64,000 bases of DNA. It comes from Enterovirga aerilata (GTDB taxonomy: Bacteria > Pseudomonadota > Alphaproteobacteria > Rhizobiales > Beijerinckiaceae). Shown here piece after piece: positions 8,293 to 18,044 of the stretch; positions within the stretch are counted from its first letter, which is position 1, and the number at the start of each line of letters is the position of its first letter. Under the pieces are notes generated by a model. The model did not search any database and had not been told where the DNA came from. It saw nothing but the letters and a program-made list of their open reading frames with translations. A program made the translations under genes and the position numbers. The DNA lies in assembly GCF_013044135.1 (NCBI RefSeq), contig NZ_JABEPP010000007.1, positions 62,001 to 126,000 of the forward strand, written 5' to 3'.

Positions 8293-9047
8293 GCGGCCCG
8301 ATCCTCCAGCTCGAGCGGCTGGGCAAGAACTACGGCGCGCTGCGGGTCACGGACGACGTCTCGCTCGCCATCGAGCCGGGCGAGCTCCACGCCATCATCG
8401 GCCCGAACGGAGCCGGCAAGACGACCCTGGTGCACCAGATCTCCGGCCTGGCGCGCACCGATTCGGGCCGCATCCTGTTCGAGGGCCAGGACGTCACCAG
8501 GACGCGGATGCCGGAGCGGGTCCGGCTCGGGCTCGCGCGCTCCTTCCAGATCACCTCCGTCCTGCCGGGCTTCACGGCGCTGGAGAACGTCGCGCTCGCC
8601 GTCCAGGCGCGGTCCGGTTCGAGCTTCCGGTTCTTCACGCCGGCCAGCCGCGACCCGGCCCTCAACCGCCCCGCCCGCGAGCTGCTCGACCGCTTCGGCC
8701 TCGGCGCGCGGGCGGACGTGCCGGCGAGCCTCCTGTCCTACGGCGAGAAGCGGCAGCTCGAGCTCGCGATCGCGCTCGCGACGGATCCGAAGCTCCTCAT
8801 CCTGGACGAGCCGCTCGCCGGCACGAGCCACGACGAATCGCGCGCCGTGGTCGAGATCCTGCGCGGCCTGAAGGGCCGCATCTCGATCCTGCTCATCGAG
8901 CACGACATGGAGGCGGTGTTCTCGCTCGCCGACCGGGTTTCCGTGCTCGTCTACGGGCGGCTCATCGCGACCGGCACGCCGGCCGCGATCCGCTCCGATG
9001 CCCAGGTTCGCGCCGCCTATCTGGGCGAGGAGGAGGTCGTCGCGTGA
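8289..9047 (+). CDS. ABC transporter ATP-binding protein (LivG family)
   Basis: This 252-residue ATPase starts at an ATG overlapping the permease stop, which excludes the longer reading upstream. It has Walker A GPNGAGKTT, a Q-loop in LARSFQIT, a signature region degenerated to LLSYGEKRQLELA (SYGEK in place of LSGGQ, common in LivG), Walker B LLILDEPLAG and switch His in LIEHDM. It energises uptake together with the LivF-type subunit that follows. Confidence 0.9.
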   Translation: MSGPILQLERLGKNYGALRVTDDVSLAIEPGELHAIIGPNGAGKTTLVHQISGLARTDSGRILFEGQDVTRTRMPERVRLGLARSFQITSVLPGFTALENVALAVQARSGSSFRFFTPASRDPALNRPARELLDRFGLGARADVPASLLSYGEKRQLELAIALATDPKLLILDEPLAGTSHDESRAVVEILRGLKGRISILLIEHDMEAVFSLADRVSVLVYGRLIATGTPAAIRSDAQVRAAYLGEEEVVA

Positions 9048-9054
9048 GGCCGCC

Positions 9055-9753
<699 letters not shown>

Positions 9754-9772
9754 GGCGGCAACGCCGCCCCGG

Positions 9773-10054
9773 TCAGTCGCAGCCCGTCGCAGCCCAGCAG
9801 GCGGATTGCTCGGCCAGAACCCGGTCGGCGCAGGCGAAGCGACCCGGGAAGGGATCGCAGAGGCTCATCACCAGCCGGGCCTTCGCCTGGCAGTCGCGCA
9901 AGGCGGCGCGGTCGCAGACCGGACCATAGGCGATGTAGGGGCCGGTGCGCGGCCCCGGAACGGGGCCCGGCGGCGCGACCGCCTGCGCGAGCGCAGGGCC
10001 GGCGACCCCCAGGATGGCGGCGGCGAGGACGGCGCGGCCGATCGGAAGCATCAT
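9773..10054 (-). CDS. Small secreted cysteine-rich protein of unknown function
   Basis: This 93-residue protein has a clear signal peptide (MMLPIGRAVLAAAILGVAGPALAQ). The mature part has six cysteines (VCDRA, RDCQA, SLCDPF, FACADR, SACWA, GCD), so it is probably disulfide-bonded in the periplasm. The chosen ATG has a GGAGGGAC ribosome-binding site upstream, and the reading before it has no coding character. It is convergent with the importer operon, 19 bp from the LivF stop. I do not recognise a family. Confidence 0.6.
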   Translation of the reverse strand: MMLPIGRAVLAAAILGVAGPALAQAVAPPGPVPGPRTGPYIAYGPVCDRAALRDCQAKARLVMSLCDPFPGRFACADRVLAEQSACWAATGCD

Positions 10055-10082
10055 CGGGAATGTCCCTCCAGGGCGGGTGATC

Positions 10083-10733
10083 TCAGGTCGCCGCGCCCGC
10101 GGCCCCGGCGGGCGGTGCCGTGCCGGACGGGGAGACGTCCCGCATCCTGCGCAGCCGGAAGGCGGCGACGAGCAGCATGATTCCGAATACGAGCGCATAG
10201 GCGCCGAGCCAGAGCGTCAGGGCGACGGCGCCGGCGATCGGCATCACGGCGATCAGGATGCCGAAGATCACCGAGAGCGCGCCCGCGATGCCCATCCACC
10301 AGCGGCCATGCTCGCCGGTCAGCTTGAAGGCCGCCATAGCCATCAGGATGCCGCTCACGATCGACCAGAACGCGACGAGATAGACGAAGACGAGCACCGT
10401 GATCGCCGGCCAGAGGAAGGCGACGACGCCCGCCAGGATGTTCGCGACGCCTTCCAGGACGAGCAGGCCCCAGCGCTCGTTGCGCTGGGCGGCCTTTACG
10501 CCGGCGACGATCGCAAAGACGCCGTCCACCAGCATGTAGGCGGCGAAGAGGATCACCAGCGTCGCGATCGTGACGCCGGGGAGCAGGAAGGTGAGGAGCC
10601 CGAACAGGACCGCGAAAGCGCCGCGCAGGGCGATCGCCCACCAGTTCCGCGCCAGGATCCGGCACATGGCGGCATTCCGGATCTCGGGCGGCCCGGCATA
10701 GCCGGGCTCGCTTGCCAGCGGCGATGTGCTCAT
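10083..10733 (-). CDS. HdeD family membrane protein
   Basis: This 216-residue integral membrane protein has six hydrophobic helices arranged as three repeated pairs (for example ALRGAFAVLFGLLTFLLPG, then LVILFAAYMLVDGVFAIVAG). This is the HdeD/DUF308 pattern associated with acid-stress gene islands. The start is set at MSTSPLAS because upstream codons are not protein-like. It lies 28 bp upstream of the small secreted protein and could be co-transcribed with it. A role in acid or envelope stress is family knowledge only. Confidence 0.85.
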   Translation of the reverse strand: MSTSPLASEPGYAGPPEIRNAAMCRILARNWWAIALRGAFAVLFGLLTFLLPGVTIATLVILFAAYMLVDGVFAIVAGVKAAQRNERWGLLVLEGVANILAGVVAFLWPAITVLVFVYLVAFWSIVSGILMAMAAFKLTGEHGRWWMGIAGALSVIFGILIAVMPIAGAVALTLWLGAYALVFGIMLLVAAFRLRRMRDVSPSGTAPPAGAAGAAT

Positions 10734-10984
10734 ACGGCGAACCTCTCTGATCCTTGCTCCCGACGCGGGGAGCACCATGGGGTTCCGGACCGTCTGCCGC
10801 AATGGTTATCACGCCGCCATCCTGCGGCGGCTCTCGGCGCGGCGGCGGCACGCTCCGCGAAGTGCTCCATGCCGTCGAGGCGTCGCAGCCCCCGGCGCAT
10901 TCCTCGATGTCCCGGGCCAAGCTTGACTGTTGCGCGCCGGCAGGCTCACGTCGCCGGCGACCGAAGACGAAAGAGGACCATGTG

Positions 10985-11437
10985 ATGAGGACCGAGACGG
11001 CGGGGATCACCCGCGCGAACGAGGGGCTGGACGGGATCACCTGGAACATCCTCGGCCAGATCTACGTCCCCAAGACGCTGACGGAGCACTCCTTCTCCTG
11101 GCACGCCACCTTCCCGCCCGGCACCTTCGTGCCGCCGCACGCCCATCCGACGCAGGACGAGTATCTCTACATCCTGGAGGGCCGGCTCGATTTCTGGCTG
11201 GACGGGGAAGAGACGAGCGCGACGCCCGGCGACACGGTGCGCCTGCCGATGGGCAAGCCGCACGGCATCTTCAACAAGTCGGGCGAGACGGCGAAGTGCC
11301 TGTTCTGGGTCTCGCCGACGCGGCGGCTGCCGGACCTGTTCCAGGGCATCCACGACCTGAAGGAGCAGACGCCCGACGCCGTCGTCGCGCTCTCGGCGCA
11401 GCACGAGGTGAACTTCCTGCCGCCCCCGGCCGCGTAG
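10985..11437 (+). CDS. Cupin domain-containing protein
   Basis: This 150-residue single-domain cupin has motif 1 around PPHAHPTQDEYLYILEGRLDFWLDG (two His and a Glu as metal ligands) and motif 2 around PGDTVRLPMGKPHGIFN (ligand His). The ATG at 10985 follows an AAAGAGGA ribosome-binding site. Such proteins are small metal-binding enzymes or sensors; the substrate is unknown. It is convergent with the YidB-like gene, only 6 bp apart. Confidence 0.85.
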   Translation: MRTETAGITRANEGLDGITWNILGQIYVPKTLTEHSFSWHATFPPGTFVPPHAHPTQDEYLYILEGRLDFWLDGEETSATPGDTVRLPMGKPHGIFNKSGETAKCLFWVSPTRRLPDLFQGIHDLKEQTPDAVVALSAQHEVNFLPPPAA

Positions 11438-11443
11438 GCCCGC

Positions 11444-12226
11444 TCACGCCCGGCGGCTCTCCTCGTCCGGATCGGGGAGCCGCCCCGCCGGGGTCAGCCC
11501 GTCCACGACCTGCGGCAGCGCCTGGCTGAGCTGCGCCAGCAGATCCGCCCGGCCGAGGCCGGTCTCGCGTGCGAGCGCGTCGATCGTGTCGTCGCCGAGC
11601 GCGCCGCCGAGGTCGTCGGGCGAGATCGGCTCGTTGGGGCCGGTCCCGACCCAGGACTCGAAGACGTCGCCGCGGCCGTTCTGCCGGAAGCGCTCGAGAA
11701 GGCCGCCGAGCCCGCTGCCGACCAGCCCGCTGAAGCCGGCCGCGGCAAGGCCGCCGCCCATTCCGTCGCCGAACATCCCCCCGCCCGGCCCGGACGGCGG
11801 CACGCCGGCCGGCGCGCGCCGCTCGCCGCCGGTCTCGCGCGGGTTCCGGCCGGGATGGGGGTTGTCGAGCATGGATCCGATGCTGTCCAGGAAGCCGTCC
11901 CCCGAGGAGCGCTCCTGGGGCCGGTCGCCGCCGAGAACGCCTCCGCCGCCCGGCAGGCCGGAGGTCTCCAGCCCGCCCCCCGTGGGCCGGCCGGTGCCGA
12001 GCGAGTTCGCGCCCGCCAGGAGGTCGCGCAGCTTGGAGCCGAGCCCGCCGGCGCCCTGATGCACCACGCGCGAGGCGACGAGGGCGAGGATCGCGAGGAT
12101 CAGCGGGTTCGCGCTGCCGCCGCCTTGAGGCGGAGCCGGCGTCCCGCCCGGCTCCGGCCGTGCCGAACCCTGCCCGCCGGCGAGCCCGCCGATCACCTGC
12201 CCGAGCACCTGATCCAGAAGACCCAT
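11444..12226 (-). CDS. YidB-like (DUF937) protein
   Basis: This 260-residue protein begins MGLLDQVLGQVIGG. It has a Gly/Pro-rich low-complexity middle (residues about 20-170) and a conserved C-terminal domain with ESWVGTGPNEPISPDDLGGALGDDTIDALA and GLGRADLLAQLSQALPQVVDGLTPAGRLP, diagnostic of the YidB/DUF937 family. Members are short, cytoplasmic and of unsettled function. The Gly-rich insertion makes it longer than the usual length of about 130-150 residues. The start is at the ATG nearest the conserved N-terminus. Confidence 0.8.
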   Translation of the reverse strand: MGLLDQVLGQVIGGLAGGQGSARPEPGGTPAPPQGGGSANPLILAILALVASRVVHQGAGGLGSKLRDLLAGANSLGTGRPTGGGLETSGLPGGGGVLGGDRPQERSSGDGFLDSIGSMLDNPHPGRNPRETGGERRAPAGVPPSGPGGGMFGDGMGGGLAAAGFSGLVGSGLGGLLERFRQNGRGDVFESWVGTGPNEPISPDDLGGALGDDTIDALARETGLGRADLLAQLSQALPQVVDGLTPAGRLPDPDEESRRA

Positions 12227-12368
12227 CGCAGCCTCGCCCCGTCGAAACCGTGGAAACGGCCCGCGAGGGCAATGGTTGCGGCACATCCGGCGGCCGCCCG
12301 CCGGGCAACGCTCCGCGCCGAAGCGCGTTGCCCGCATGCCGCCGCTCGGGCCGGCAGGGAGCACGCGC

Positions 12369-14147
12369 ATGGCGATGGTCAGCGACTTCTTCGTCCAGCG
12401 GTTGAAGGAGTGGGGGATCACGCGGATCTACGGCTATTCCGGCGACGGCATCAACGGCGTGATCGGCGCCCTGCAGCGGGACGGCGGGATCGAGTTCGTC
12501 CAGGTCCGTCACGAGGAGATGGCGGCCTTCATGGCGGTCGCCCATGCGAAGTTCACCGGGGAGATCGGCGTGTGCCTGTCGACGGGCGGCCCGGGCGCGA
12601 CGCATCTTCTGACCGGCCTCTACGACGCCAAGCTCGACCACGCGCCGGTCCTGGCGATCTGCGGCCAGGCCGAGGCCACCGTGCGCGGCGGCAGCTACCA
12701 GCAGGAGCTCAACCTCGACCGCGTCTTCGCGGACGTCTCCGAATTCGTGCAGGAGGCGGGAGCGGCCGCACAGGTGCGCCTCCTCGTCGACCGGGGCATC
12801 CGGACCGCCATCGCCCGCAATGGCGTCGCGACGATCATCCTGCCCAAGGACATCCAGAAGGAGACCTACGAGGATCCGCCCGTCGCGCACGGCTTCACGC
12901 GCACGGGGGTGGGCTATTCCCGGCCGCGGGTGGTCCCGCGCGAGAGCGACCTCGCCCGCGCCGCGGAGGTCCTGAATGCGGGATCGAAGGTCGCGATCCT
13001 GATCGGGGCCGGCGCGGCCGGCGCGGCCGACGAGGTGATCCGGACGGCCGAGATCCTGGGCGCGGGCGTCGCCAAGGCGCTTCTGGGAAAGACCGCGCTG
13101 CCGGACGACCTGCCCTTCGTGACCGGGGCGATCGGGCTCCTCGGGACGCGCCCGTCCTCGGACATGATGAACGGGGCCGATACCCTGCTCATGGTCGGGA
13201 CCGGCTTTCCCTGGGCGGAGTTCCTGCCGCCCGACGGGCAGGTGAGGGCGGTCCAGATCGATATCGAGCCCTCGATGCTGTCGCTCCGCTATCCGTGCGA
13301 GGTGAACCTGCATGGCGATGCGGCCGAGACGCTGCGGGCGCTTCTGCCGATGCTGAAGCGCAAGGAGGACCGCACCTGGCGCGAGGAGATCGAGGCCAAT
13401 ATCCGCGACTGGTGGGGCGTGCTCGAGGCCCGCGCCATGACCTCGGCCGATCCCGTCAACCCGCAGCGGGTCGTCTGGGAGATGTCGCCGCGGCTGCCCT
13501 CGAACGCGATCGTCACGAGCGATTCCGGCTCCTGCGCCAACTGGTACGCGCGGGACTACCGGGCGAAGGAGGGGCAGATGGCCTCGCTCTCCGGCGGGCT
13601 CGCCTCGATGGGCGTCGCGGTCCCCTATGCGATCGCCGCGAAGTTCGCCCATCCGGGCCGGCCCGTCGTGGCGCTCGTCGGCGACGGCGCCATGCAGATG
13701 AACAACCTCGCCGAGATGATCACCGTCCAGAAGTACTGGAAGCGGTGGCGCGACCCGCGCCTCGTCGTCTGCGTGTTCAACAACGAGGACCTCAACGAGG
13801 TCACCTGGGAGCAGCGGGTGATGGACGGCAACCCGCGCTACGACGCGAGCCAGGACATACCGAACGTCCCCTATGCCCGCTTCGCCGAGCTGATCGGGCT
13901 CCGGGGCATCTATGTCGACGATCCGGAGAAGCTCGGCGACGCCTGGGACCAGGCGCTCTCGGCCGAGCGCCCGGTGATCCTCGAGGTCAAGACGGACCCG
14001 GAGGTCGCGCCGCTTCCGCCGCATGTCACGCTGCAGCAGGCCAAGGCCTTCCTCACCGCGATGACGAAGGACAGCCGCGCGGGCCATGTCATCGGCACCA
14101 CGGCCCGGCAGATCATCAACGAGATGCTGCCGGGCAGGGGGGATTAG
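12369..14147 (+). CDS. Thiamine diphosphate-dependent enzyme (pyruvate oxidase/acetolactate synthase-like)
   Basis: This 592-residue enzyme has the three-domain ThDP fold. The N-terminal PYR domain carries the activating Glu in VRHEEMAAFMA and the STGGPGATHLL loop. A central Rossmann-like domain contains LIGAGAAGAADEV. The C-terminal PP domain has the Mg-ThDP motif VGDGAMQMN...VFNNEDLNEVTW. It resembles PoxB-type pyruvate dehydrogenase (quinone) or pyruvate oxidase more than biosynthetic acetolactate synthase, and no small regulatory subunit gene is nearby. I cannot confirm FAD binding or a membrane-anchoring C-terminus. It is divergent from the YidB-like gene. Confidence 0.8.
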   Translation: MAMVSDFFVQRLKEWGITRIYGYSGDGINGVIGALQRDGGIEFVQVRHEEMAAFMAVAHAKFTGEIGVCLSTGGPGATHLLTGLYDAKLDHAPVLAICGQAEATVRGGSYQQELNLDRVFADVSEFVQEAGAAAQVRLLVDRGIRTAIARNGVATIILPKDIQKETYEDPPVAHGFTRTGVGYSRPRVVPRESDLARAAEVLNAGSKVAILIGAGAAGAADEVIRTAEILGAGVAKALLGKTALPDDLPFVTGAIGLLGTRPSSDMMNGADTLLMVGTGFPWAEFLPPDGQVRAVQIDIEPSMLSLRYPCEVNLHGDAAETLRALLPMLKRKEDRTWREEIEANIRDWWGVLEARAMTSADPVNPQRVVWEMSPRLPSNAIVTSDSGSCANWYARDYRAKEGQMASLSGGLASMGVAVPYAIAAKFAHPGRPVVALVGDGAMQMNNLAEMITVQKYWKRWRDPRLVVCVFNNEDLNEVTWEQRVMDGNPRYDASQDIPNVPYARFAELIGLRGIYVDDPEKLGDAWDQALSAERPVILEVKTDPEVAPLPPHVTLQQAKAFLTAMTKDSRAGHVIGTTARQIINEMLPGRGD

Positions 14148-14241
14148 GCGGTCGCGCGGTGCTCACGCCCGTCCCGGCCGAAGGCGCATGGACGCCGGCC
14201 CGGCCTCGGCCCATGATCGGCGGGCAAGGAAGGAACCGTCC

Positions 14242-14457
14242 ATGGGCAGCACCAATCCGAACCAGCAGATCCGCTCCGATCTCGGCGTGATCGAGACGAT
14301 CGACTCGGACAACATCGTGCGCTGGGACGGGCAGCGGCTCTATGTCGAGCAGGACGTCTACCACAACGGGCAGATGGTCCACCGCAAATACAGGAAGACC
14401 GTCACGGCGGAGGTCGCGCGGGCGATCAGCGCGATACTGGCCGCGCCCACGCACTGA
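14242..14457 (+). CDS. Small hypothetical protein
   Basis: This 71-residue protein starts MGSTNPNQQIRSDLG after a good AAGGAAGGAACC ribosome-binding site. It is hydrophilic, without signal peptide or membrane segment, and mixes beta-prone residues (DNIVRWDGQRLYVEQDVYHNG) with a basic C-terminal helix. It lies 94 bp after the ThDP enzyme on the same strand. I do not recognise a family. Confidence 0.6.
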   Translation: MGSTNPNQQIRSDLGVIETIDSDNIVRWDGQRLYVEQDVYHNGQMVHRKYRKTVTAEVARAISAILAAPTH

Positions 14458-14783
14458 CCGACGGGCGGCGCTCGGCCGCGCTCCCGCCCCATGACGCTGA
14501 TCGAGAATCGACACAGGTTGCCCTGCCCCGGATGACGACCTCCAGGAGCGAGGCCGAAGGCCAGAACATGCCTCGCCGGTCCGGTCCCACAAGCGCGCCC
14601 AATTCGATCCTCTCCCCTGCATCGCCGGAAGGCTAGCCGGCGGAAGGGGGAGGCGACCGGGCCGCGTGCCAGAGGCCCGCTCGTCCCGGGCCGGCAGAGC
14701 TGCCGCCGATTTCGGCTGCACCTGTCATTCGTCTGTCACGGGCATCTCCGATCAGGCTCCGCGTTGCGTCCGGGGCCCGCAAG
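14458..14783. other. Intergenic region upstream of the Ugp-like operon
   Basis: I see no gene in this 326-bp gap. It holds one GC-rich inverted repeat just after the upstream stop (GGGCGG at 14463 with CCGCCC at 14484) without a T-tract. It probably contains the promoter of the following transporter operon, but no convincing -35/-10 pair is visible. Confidence 0.4.
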
Positions 14784-15713
14784 GTGGAACTCGCTCTTCC
14801 GAATGAGATGGCCGTCCGGCGCCGGCTGGCACTTCCGGCCTGGCGCCCGAAGGGTCTGCTCGGGCTCGCGCTGCTGGCGCCCTCGCTCGTTTTCCTGGGC
14901 CTCTTCACCTACTGGCCGGTGCTGCAGGTGCTCTGGCAGTCGCTGCATGCCGAGGCGCGGCGCCAGACCGTCTTCGTCGGACTGGGAAACTATCGGGCGC
15001 TCTTCGCCGATCCGGCCTTCGCGGCGGCGCTGGTCAACAACCTCGTCTACGCGCTCGGCACTGTCGTGCCGAGCCTCGTCCTCGCGCTCGGCTTCGCGCT
15101 CGCGCTCAGCAGCTCGACGCGGCTGAACGCGGCGCTGCGGGCGATCCTCTTCCTGCCCGTCCTGATCCCGCTCGTCGCGGCCTCGTCGCTCTTCCTCTTC
15201 ATCTTCCTGCCGCAGGTTGGGCTGCTCGACCACTATCTCGCGAAGCTCGGCGTCCAGGGCGCGAACTGGCTCGGCGATCCGGACGTGGCGCTCTGGTCGC
15301 TGATGGGCCTCACGATCTGGAAGAACGCCGGCTACTATATGCTGTTCTTCCTGGCGGGCCTGCAGGGCATCCCGGAGGAATCCTACGAGGCGGCCCGGCT
15401 CGACGGCGCCAATTCCTGGCAGCGGCTGCGCTACGTCACGCTGCCCTATCTGCGTCCGACGCTGTCCTTCGTGGCCGTGATCGCGCTCCTCAACGTCGTC
15501 ACGCAGGTCGACCACATCTTCATCCTGACGAAGGGCGGCCCGTCGGATTCGACGAACCTTCTCCTGTTCTACGTCTACCAGCAGGCGGTCGAGCGCTACG
15601 ACCTCGGCAAGGCGGCGGCCGCGACCGTGGTCTCGCTGGCGCTGCTGCTCGCGCTCTCGGCAACCTCGCTCCGCCGAATGGAGCGCCGGACGGACGCGGA
15701 GGAGGCCCGATGA
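14784..15713 (+). CDS. ABC transporter permease (UgpA/MalF-like, carbohydrate type)
   Basis: This 309-residue inner-membrane permease has six helices. The EAA loop reads EESYEAARLDGANSWQRLRYVTLP, the CUT1-family hallmark that docks the ATPase. The start is uncertain: GTG at 14784 (used) or ATG at 14808 (MAVRRRLALP); neither has a strong ribosome-binding site. It ends in an ATGA overlap with the second permease. With the binding protein and phosphodiesterase downstream, a glycerophosphodiester-like or sugar-phosphate ligand is plausible. Confidence 0.88.
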   Translation: MELALPNEMAVRRRLALPAWRPKGLLGLALLAPSLVFLGLFTYWPVLQVLWQSLHAEARRQTVFVGLGNYRALFADPAFAAALVNNLVYALGTVVPSLVLALGFALALSSSTRLNAALRAILFLPVLIPLVAASSLFLFIFLPQVGLLDHYLAKLGVQGANWLGDPDVALWSLMGLTIWKNAGYYMLFFLAGLQGIPEESYEAARLDGANSWQRLRYVTLPYLRPTLSFVAVIALLNVVTQVDHIFILTKGGPSDSTNLLLFYVYQQAVERYDLGKAAAATVVSLALLLALSATSLRRMERRTDAEEAR

Positions 15714-16540
15714 TCCCCGGCGAGATCACGCCGCGGCTCGGCTTCGCCGCGGTGCTCGTCCTGGTCGCCATCTGGGCGACCCCCTTCGCCTGGATGCTGG
15801 TCGCCTCCGTGCGCCCGGGCGCCTTCGGGGCGGGCGGGATGGCCTCGCTGGTGCCCGACTTCGTGCCGACGGCGGCGAACTTCGCCGAAGCCTGGGATTC
15901 GGCGGATTTCGCCCGCTACTACCTGAACACGATCCTGATCTGCGGCGGCATCCTCGCGGTCCAGATCGTCACGATCTCGCTCGCCGGCTACGCCTTCGCG
16001 CGGCTGCGCTTTCCGGGCCGGACCTTCCTCTTCTACGCCTTCCTGATCCAGCTCATGCTGGTGCCCGTCGTGCTGCTCGTCCCGAACCTCAGGACGGTCG
16101 CGCAACTCGGCCTCTACGACACGCTGCCCGGCGTGATGGCGCCGTATTTCGCCTCCGCCTTCGGCACGTTCCTCATGCGGCAGGCGTTCCGGACCATCCC
16201 GCAGGAGCTGGAGGACGCCGCGCTCATGGACGGAGCGCGCTGGCACGAGCTCGTCCGGCACGTCTACCTGCCGCTCGCCAAGCCCTCGCTCATCGCCTTC
16301 TCGATCGTCTCGGTCACCTCCCACTGGAACGAGTTCCTGTGGCCGCTGATGGTCATCAACGATCCCGACAAGCGGCCCCTGACGCTCGGGCTCGCGACCT
16401 TCACGCGCGGCGCCGAGGGCGCGCAGGCCTGGGGCGTCATCGCGGCCGGGACGATCCTCGTCATCGCGCCGCTCGTGCTCGCCTTCGCGCTGTTCCAGCG
16501 CCGCTTCGTCAACAGCTTCCTGGCCTCCGGGCTCAAATGA
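15710..16540 (+). CDS. ABC transporter permease (UgpE/MalG-like, carbohydrate type)
   Basis: This 276-residue partner permease has six helices. The EAA loop is ELEDAALMDGARWHELVRHVYLPLAKP, and the typical YAFARLRFPGR segment precedes it. It overlaps the upstream permease by ATGA, and the binding-protein gene follows after an AGGAGAGG ribosome-binding site. No ATPase gene accompanies the two permeases here. Confidence 0.9.
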   Translation: MIPGEITPRLGFAAVLVLVAIWATPFAWMLVASVRPGAFGAGGMASLVPDFVPTAANFAEAWDSADFARYYLNTILICGGILAVQIVTISLAGYAFARLRFPGRTFLFYAFLIQLMLVPVVLLVPNLRTVAQLGLYDTLPGVMAPYFASAFGTFLMRQAFRTIPQELEDAALMDGARWHELVRHVYLPLAKPSLIAFSIVSVTSHWNEFLWPLMVINDPDKRPLTLGLATFTRGAEGAQAWGVIAAGTILVIAPLVLAFALFQRRFVNSFLASGLK

Positions 16541-16554
16541 AGGAGAGGGGCATC

Positions 16555-17889
16555 ATGACGTTCCATTGGTTGAGGCAGGCGAAGGGGGCGGCGCTCGGCG
16601 CCGCGCTTCTCGCAGGGATCGGATCGGCGCAGGCCGCGACCGAGATCGAGCTGTTCTTCCCCGTGCCGGTCGACGGCAAGCTCGCGCGCGACATGGCTGC
16701 GATGCTGAAGGAGTTCAACGAGAAGCACCCCGAGATCAGGGCGGTCCCGGTCTATACGGGCTCCTACGACGAGACGCTGATCAAGACCCGCGCCGCCATC
16801 AAGGCCGGCAAGCCCCCGGCCGCCGTCATCATGTCGGCCAACTTCCTGACCGACCTCGCCATCGAGGAGGAGATCCAGCCGCTCGACCCGCTGATCGAGG
16901 CGGACGGCAAGACGCCCGATGCCTTCATGGGCCAGTTCTTCCCGGCCCTGCACGGCAACGCGATCGTGGGCGGCAAGGTCTACGGCGTGCCGTTCCACAA
17001 TTCGACGCCGCTCCTCTACTACAACGTCGACCACTTCAAGGAGGCCGGGCTCGACCCCGAGAAGCCGCCGCAGACCTGGGACGAACTGCTCGCCGCGGCG
17101 AAGAAGCTGACGAAGCGCGAGGGCGAGCGCACCACCCGCTGGGGCATCATGGCGCCGTCGAACTACGATTACGGTGGCTGGATCCTGCAGGCGCTGACGA
17201 TGTCGAACGGCGGCCTCTGGTTCAATTCCGAATACGGCGGCGAGGTCTTCTACGACACGCCCTCGATGCTCGGCGCGCTGACCTTCTGGTCCGACCTCGT
17301 GCACAAGGCGAAGGTGCATCCCGCGGGCGAGCAGAAGGGGCCGGGCGTCTCGACGGCCTTCCTGTCCGGCCAGGCCTCGATGATGCTCCTGTCCACGGGC
17401 TCGCTGACGCATGTGCGCGACAACGCGAAGTTCCCCTACCGGGTGGCCTTCGTGCCGCGGAACCTGCGCAACGCGGTGCCGATCGGCGGGGCCTCGCTCG
17501 TCCAGCCGGTCGGGCTCGACGAGGCGAAGCGCAAGGCCGGCTGGACGCTCATCAAGTGGATGACCGGGCCCGAGAAATCCGGCTGGTGGAGCCGCGCGAC
17601 GGGCTATTTCGCGCCCAACATGGCGGCCTACGAGACGCCCGAGATGAGGGAGTTCCTGGGCAAGAACCCGGACGCCAAGATCGCGGTCGACCAGCTCCGC
17701 TTCGCCGGCCCGTGGTTCGCGACCTACAAGACGGTCGCGGTCAGGAAGACGATCGAGGACGAGCTGCAGGCCGTGCTCTCGGGCAAGAAGACCCCGAAGG
17801 AGGCGCTCGCCGCCGCCCAGAAGGGCGCGGACGAGCTCATGAGGCCCTATGTCGAGCAGACCGCGCTGAAGCTGCCGGCGACGAACTGA
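16555..17889 (+). CDS. Extracellular solute-binding protein, family 1 (UgpB-like)
   Basis: This 444-residue periplasmic protein has a signal peptide (MTFHWLRQAKGAALGAALLAG, cleavage after SAQA). The mature start TEIELFFPVPVDGKLARDM and the later YGVPFHNSTPLLYYN, TWDELLAAAKKL and AFLSGQASMMLLSTG segments are typical of glycerol-3-phosphate (UgpB)-like family 1 binding proteins. It is the third gene of the permease operon. The ligand is probably a glycerophosphodiester or related phosphate compound, inferred from the adjacent phosphodiesterase. Confidence 0.88.
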   Translation: MTFHWLRQAKGAALGAALLAGIGSAQAATEIELFFPVPVDGKLARDMAAMLKEFNEKHPEIRAVPVYTGSYDETLIKTRAAIKAGKPPAAVIMSANFLTDLAIEEEIQPLDPLIEADGKTPDAFMGQFFPALHGNAIVGGKVYGVPFHNSTPLLYYNVDHFKEAGLDPEKPPQTWDELLAAAKKLTKREGERTTRWGIMAPSNYDYGGWILQALTMSNGGLWFNSEYGGEVFYDTPSMLGALTFWSDLVHKAKVHPAGEQKGPGVSTAFLSGQASMMLLSTGSLTHVRDNAKFPYRVAFVPRNLRNAVPIGGASLVQPVGLDEAKRKAGWTLIKWMTGPEKSGWWSRATGYFAPNMAAYETPEMREFLGKNPDAKIAVDQLRFAGPWFATYKTVAVRKTIEDELQAVLSGKKTPKEALAAAQKGADELMRPYVEQTALKLPATN

Positions 17890-17907
17890 GGCTCGGAAGC
17901 GCGACCC

Positions 17908-18030
17908 CGATCCTCCCCCTGCAGGGGGAGGCGTCAGGCCGAAAGGCCTGACGGAGGGGGAACGCATCGAGATCCCACCCGGCTCGCGCGTTCCGCGCGA
18001 GTTCGCCCTCCCCGGCAGGGGAGGGATCAT
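17908..18030. repeat. Composite REP-like intergenic element with four hairpins
   Basis: Four perfect stems are packed in about 115 bp. The palindrome CTCCCCCTGCAGGGGGAG occupies 17913-17930. An 8-bp stem GTCAGGCC closed by a GAAA tetraloop occupies 17933-17952. An 8-bp stem CTCGCGCG with loop TTC occupies 17983-18001. An 8-bp stem CCCTCCCC with loop GGCA occupies 18006-18025. Pieces recur in the 7.2 kb and 27.4 kb gaps, so it is a dispersed family. It separates the binding protein from the phosphodiesterase gene. Confidence 0.75.
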
Positions 18031-18044
18031 CAGCGACAATCCCC

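Noticed and set aside
11271-14087. Very long leftward open frame (about 938 codons) opposite the ThDP enzyme
   Set aside because: It is antisense to a clearly coding ThDP enzyme, rich in Arg/Asp/His, and has no domain. High G+C leaves few stop codons in such shadow frames.
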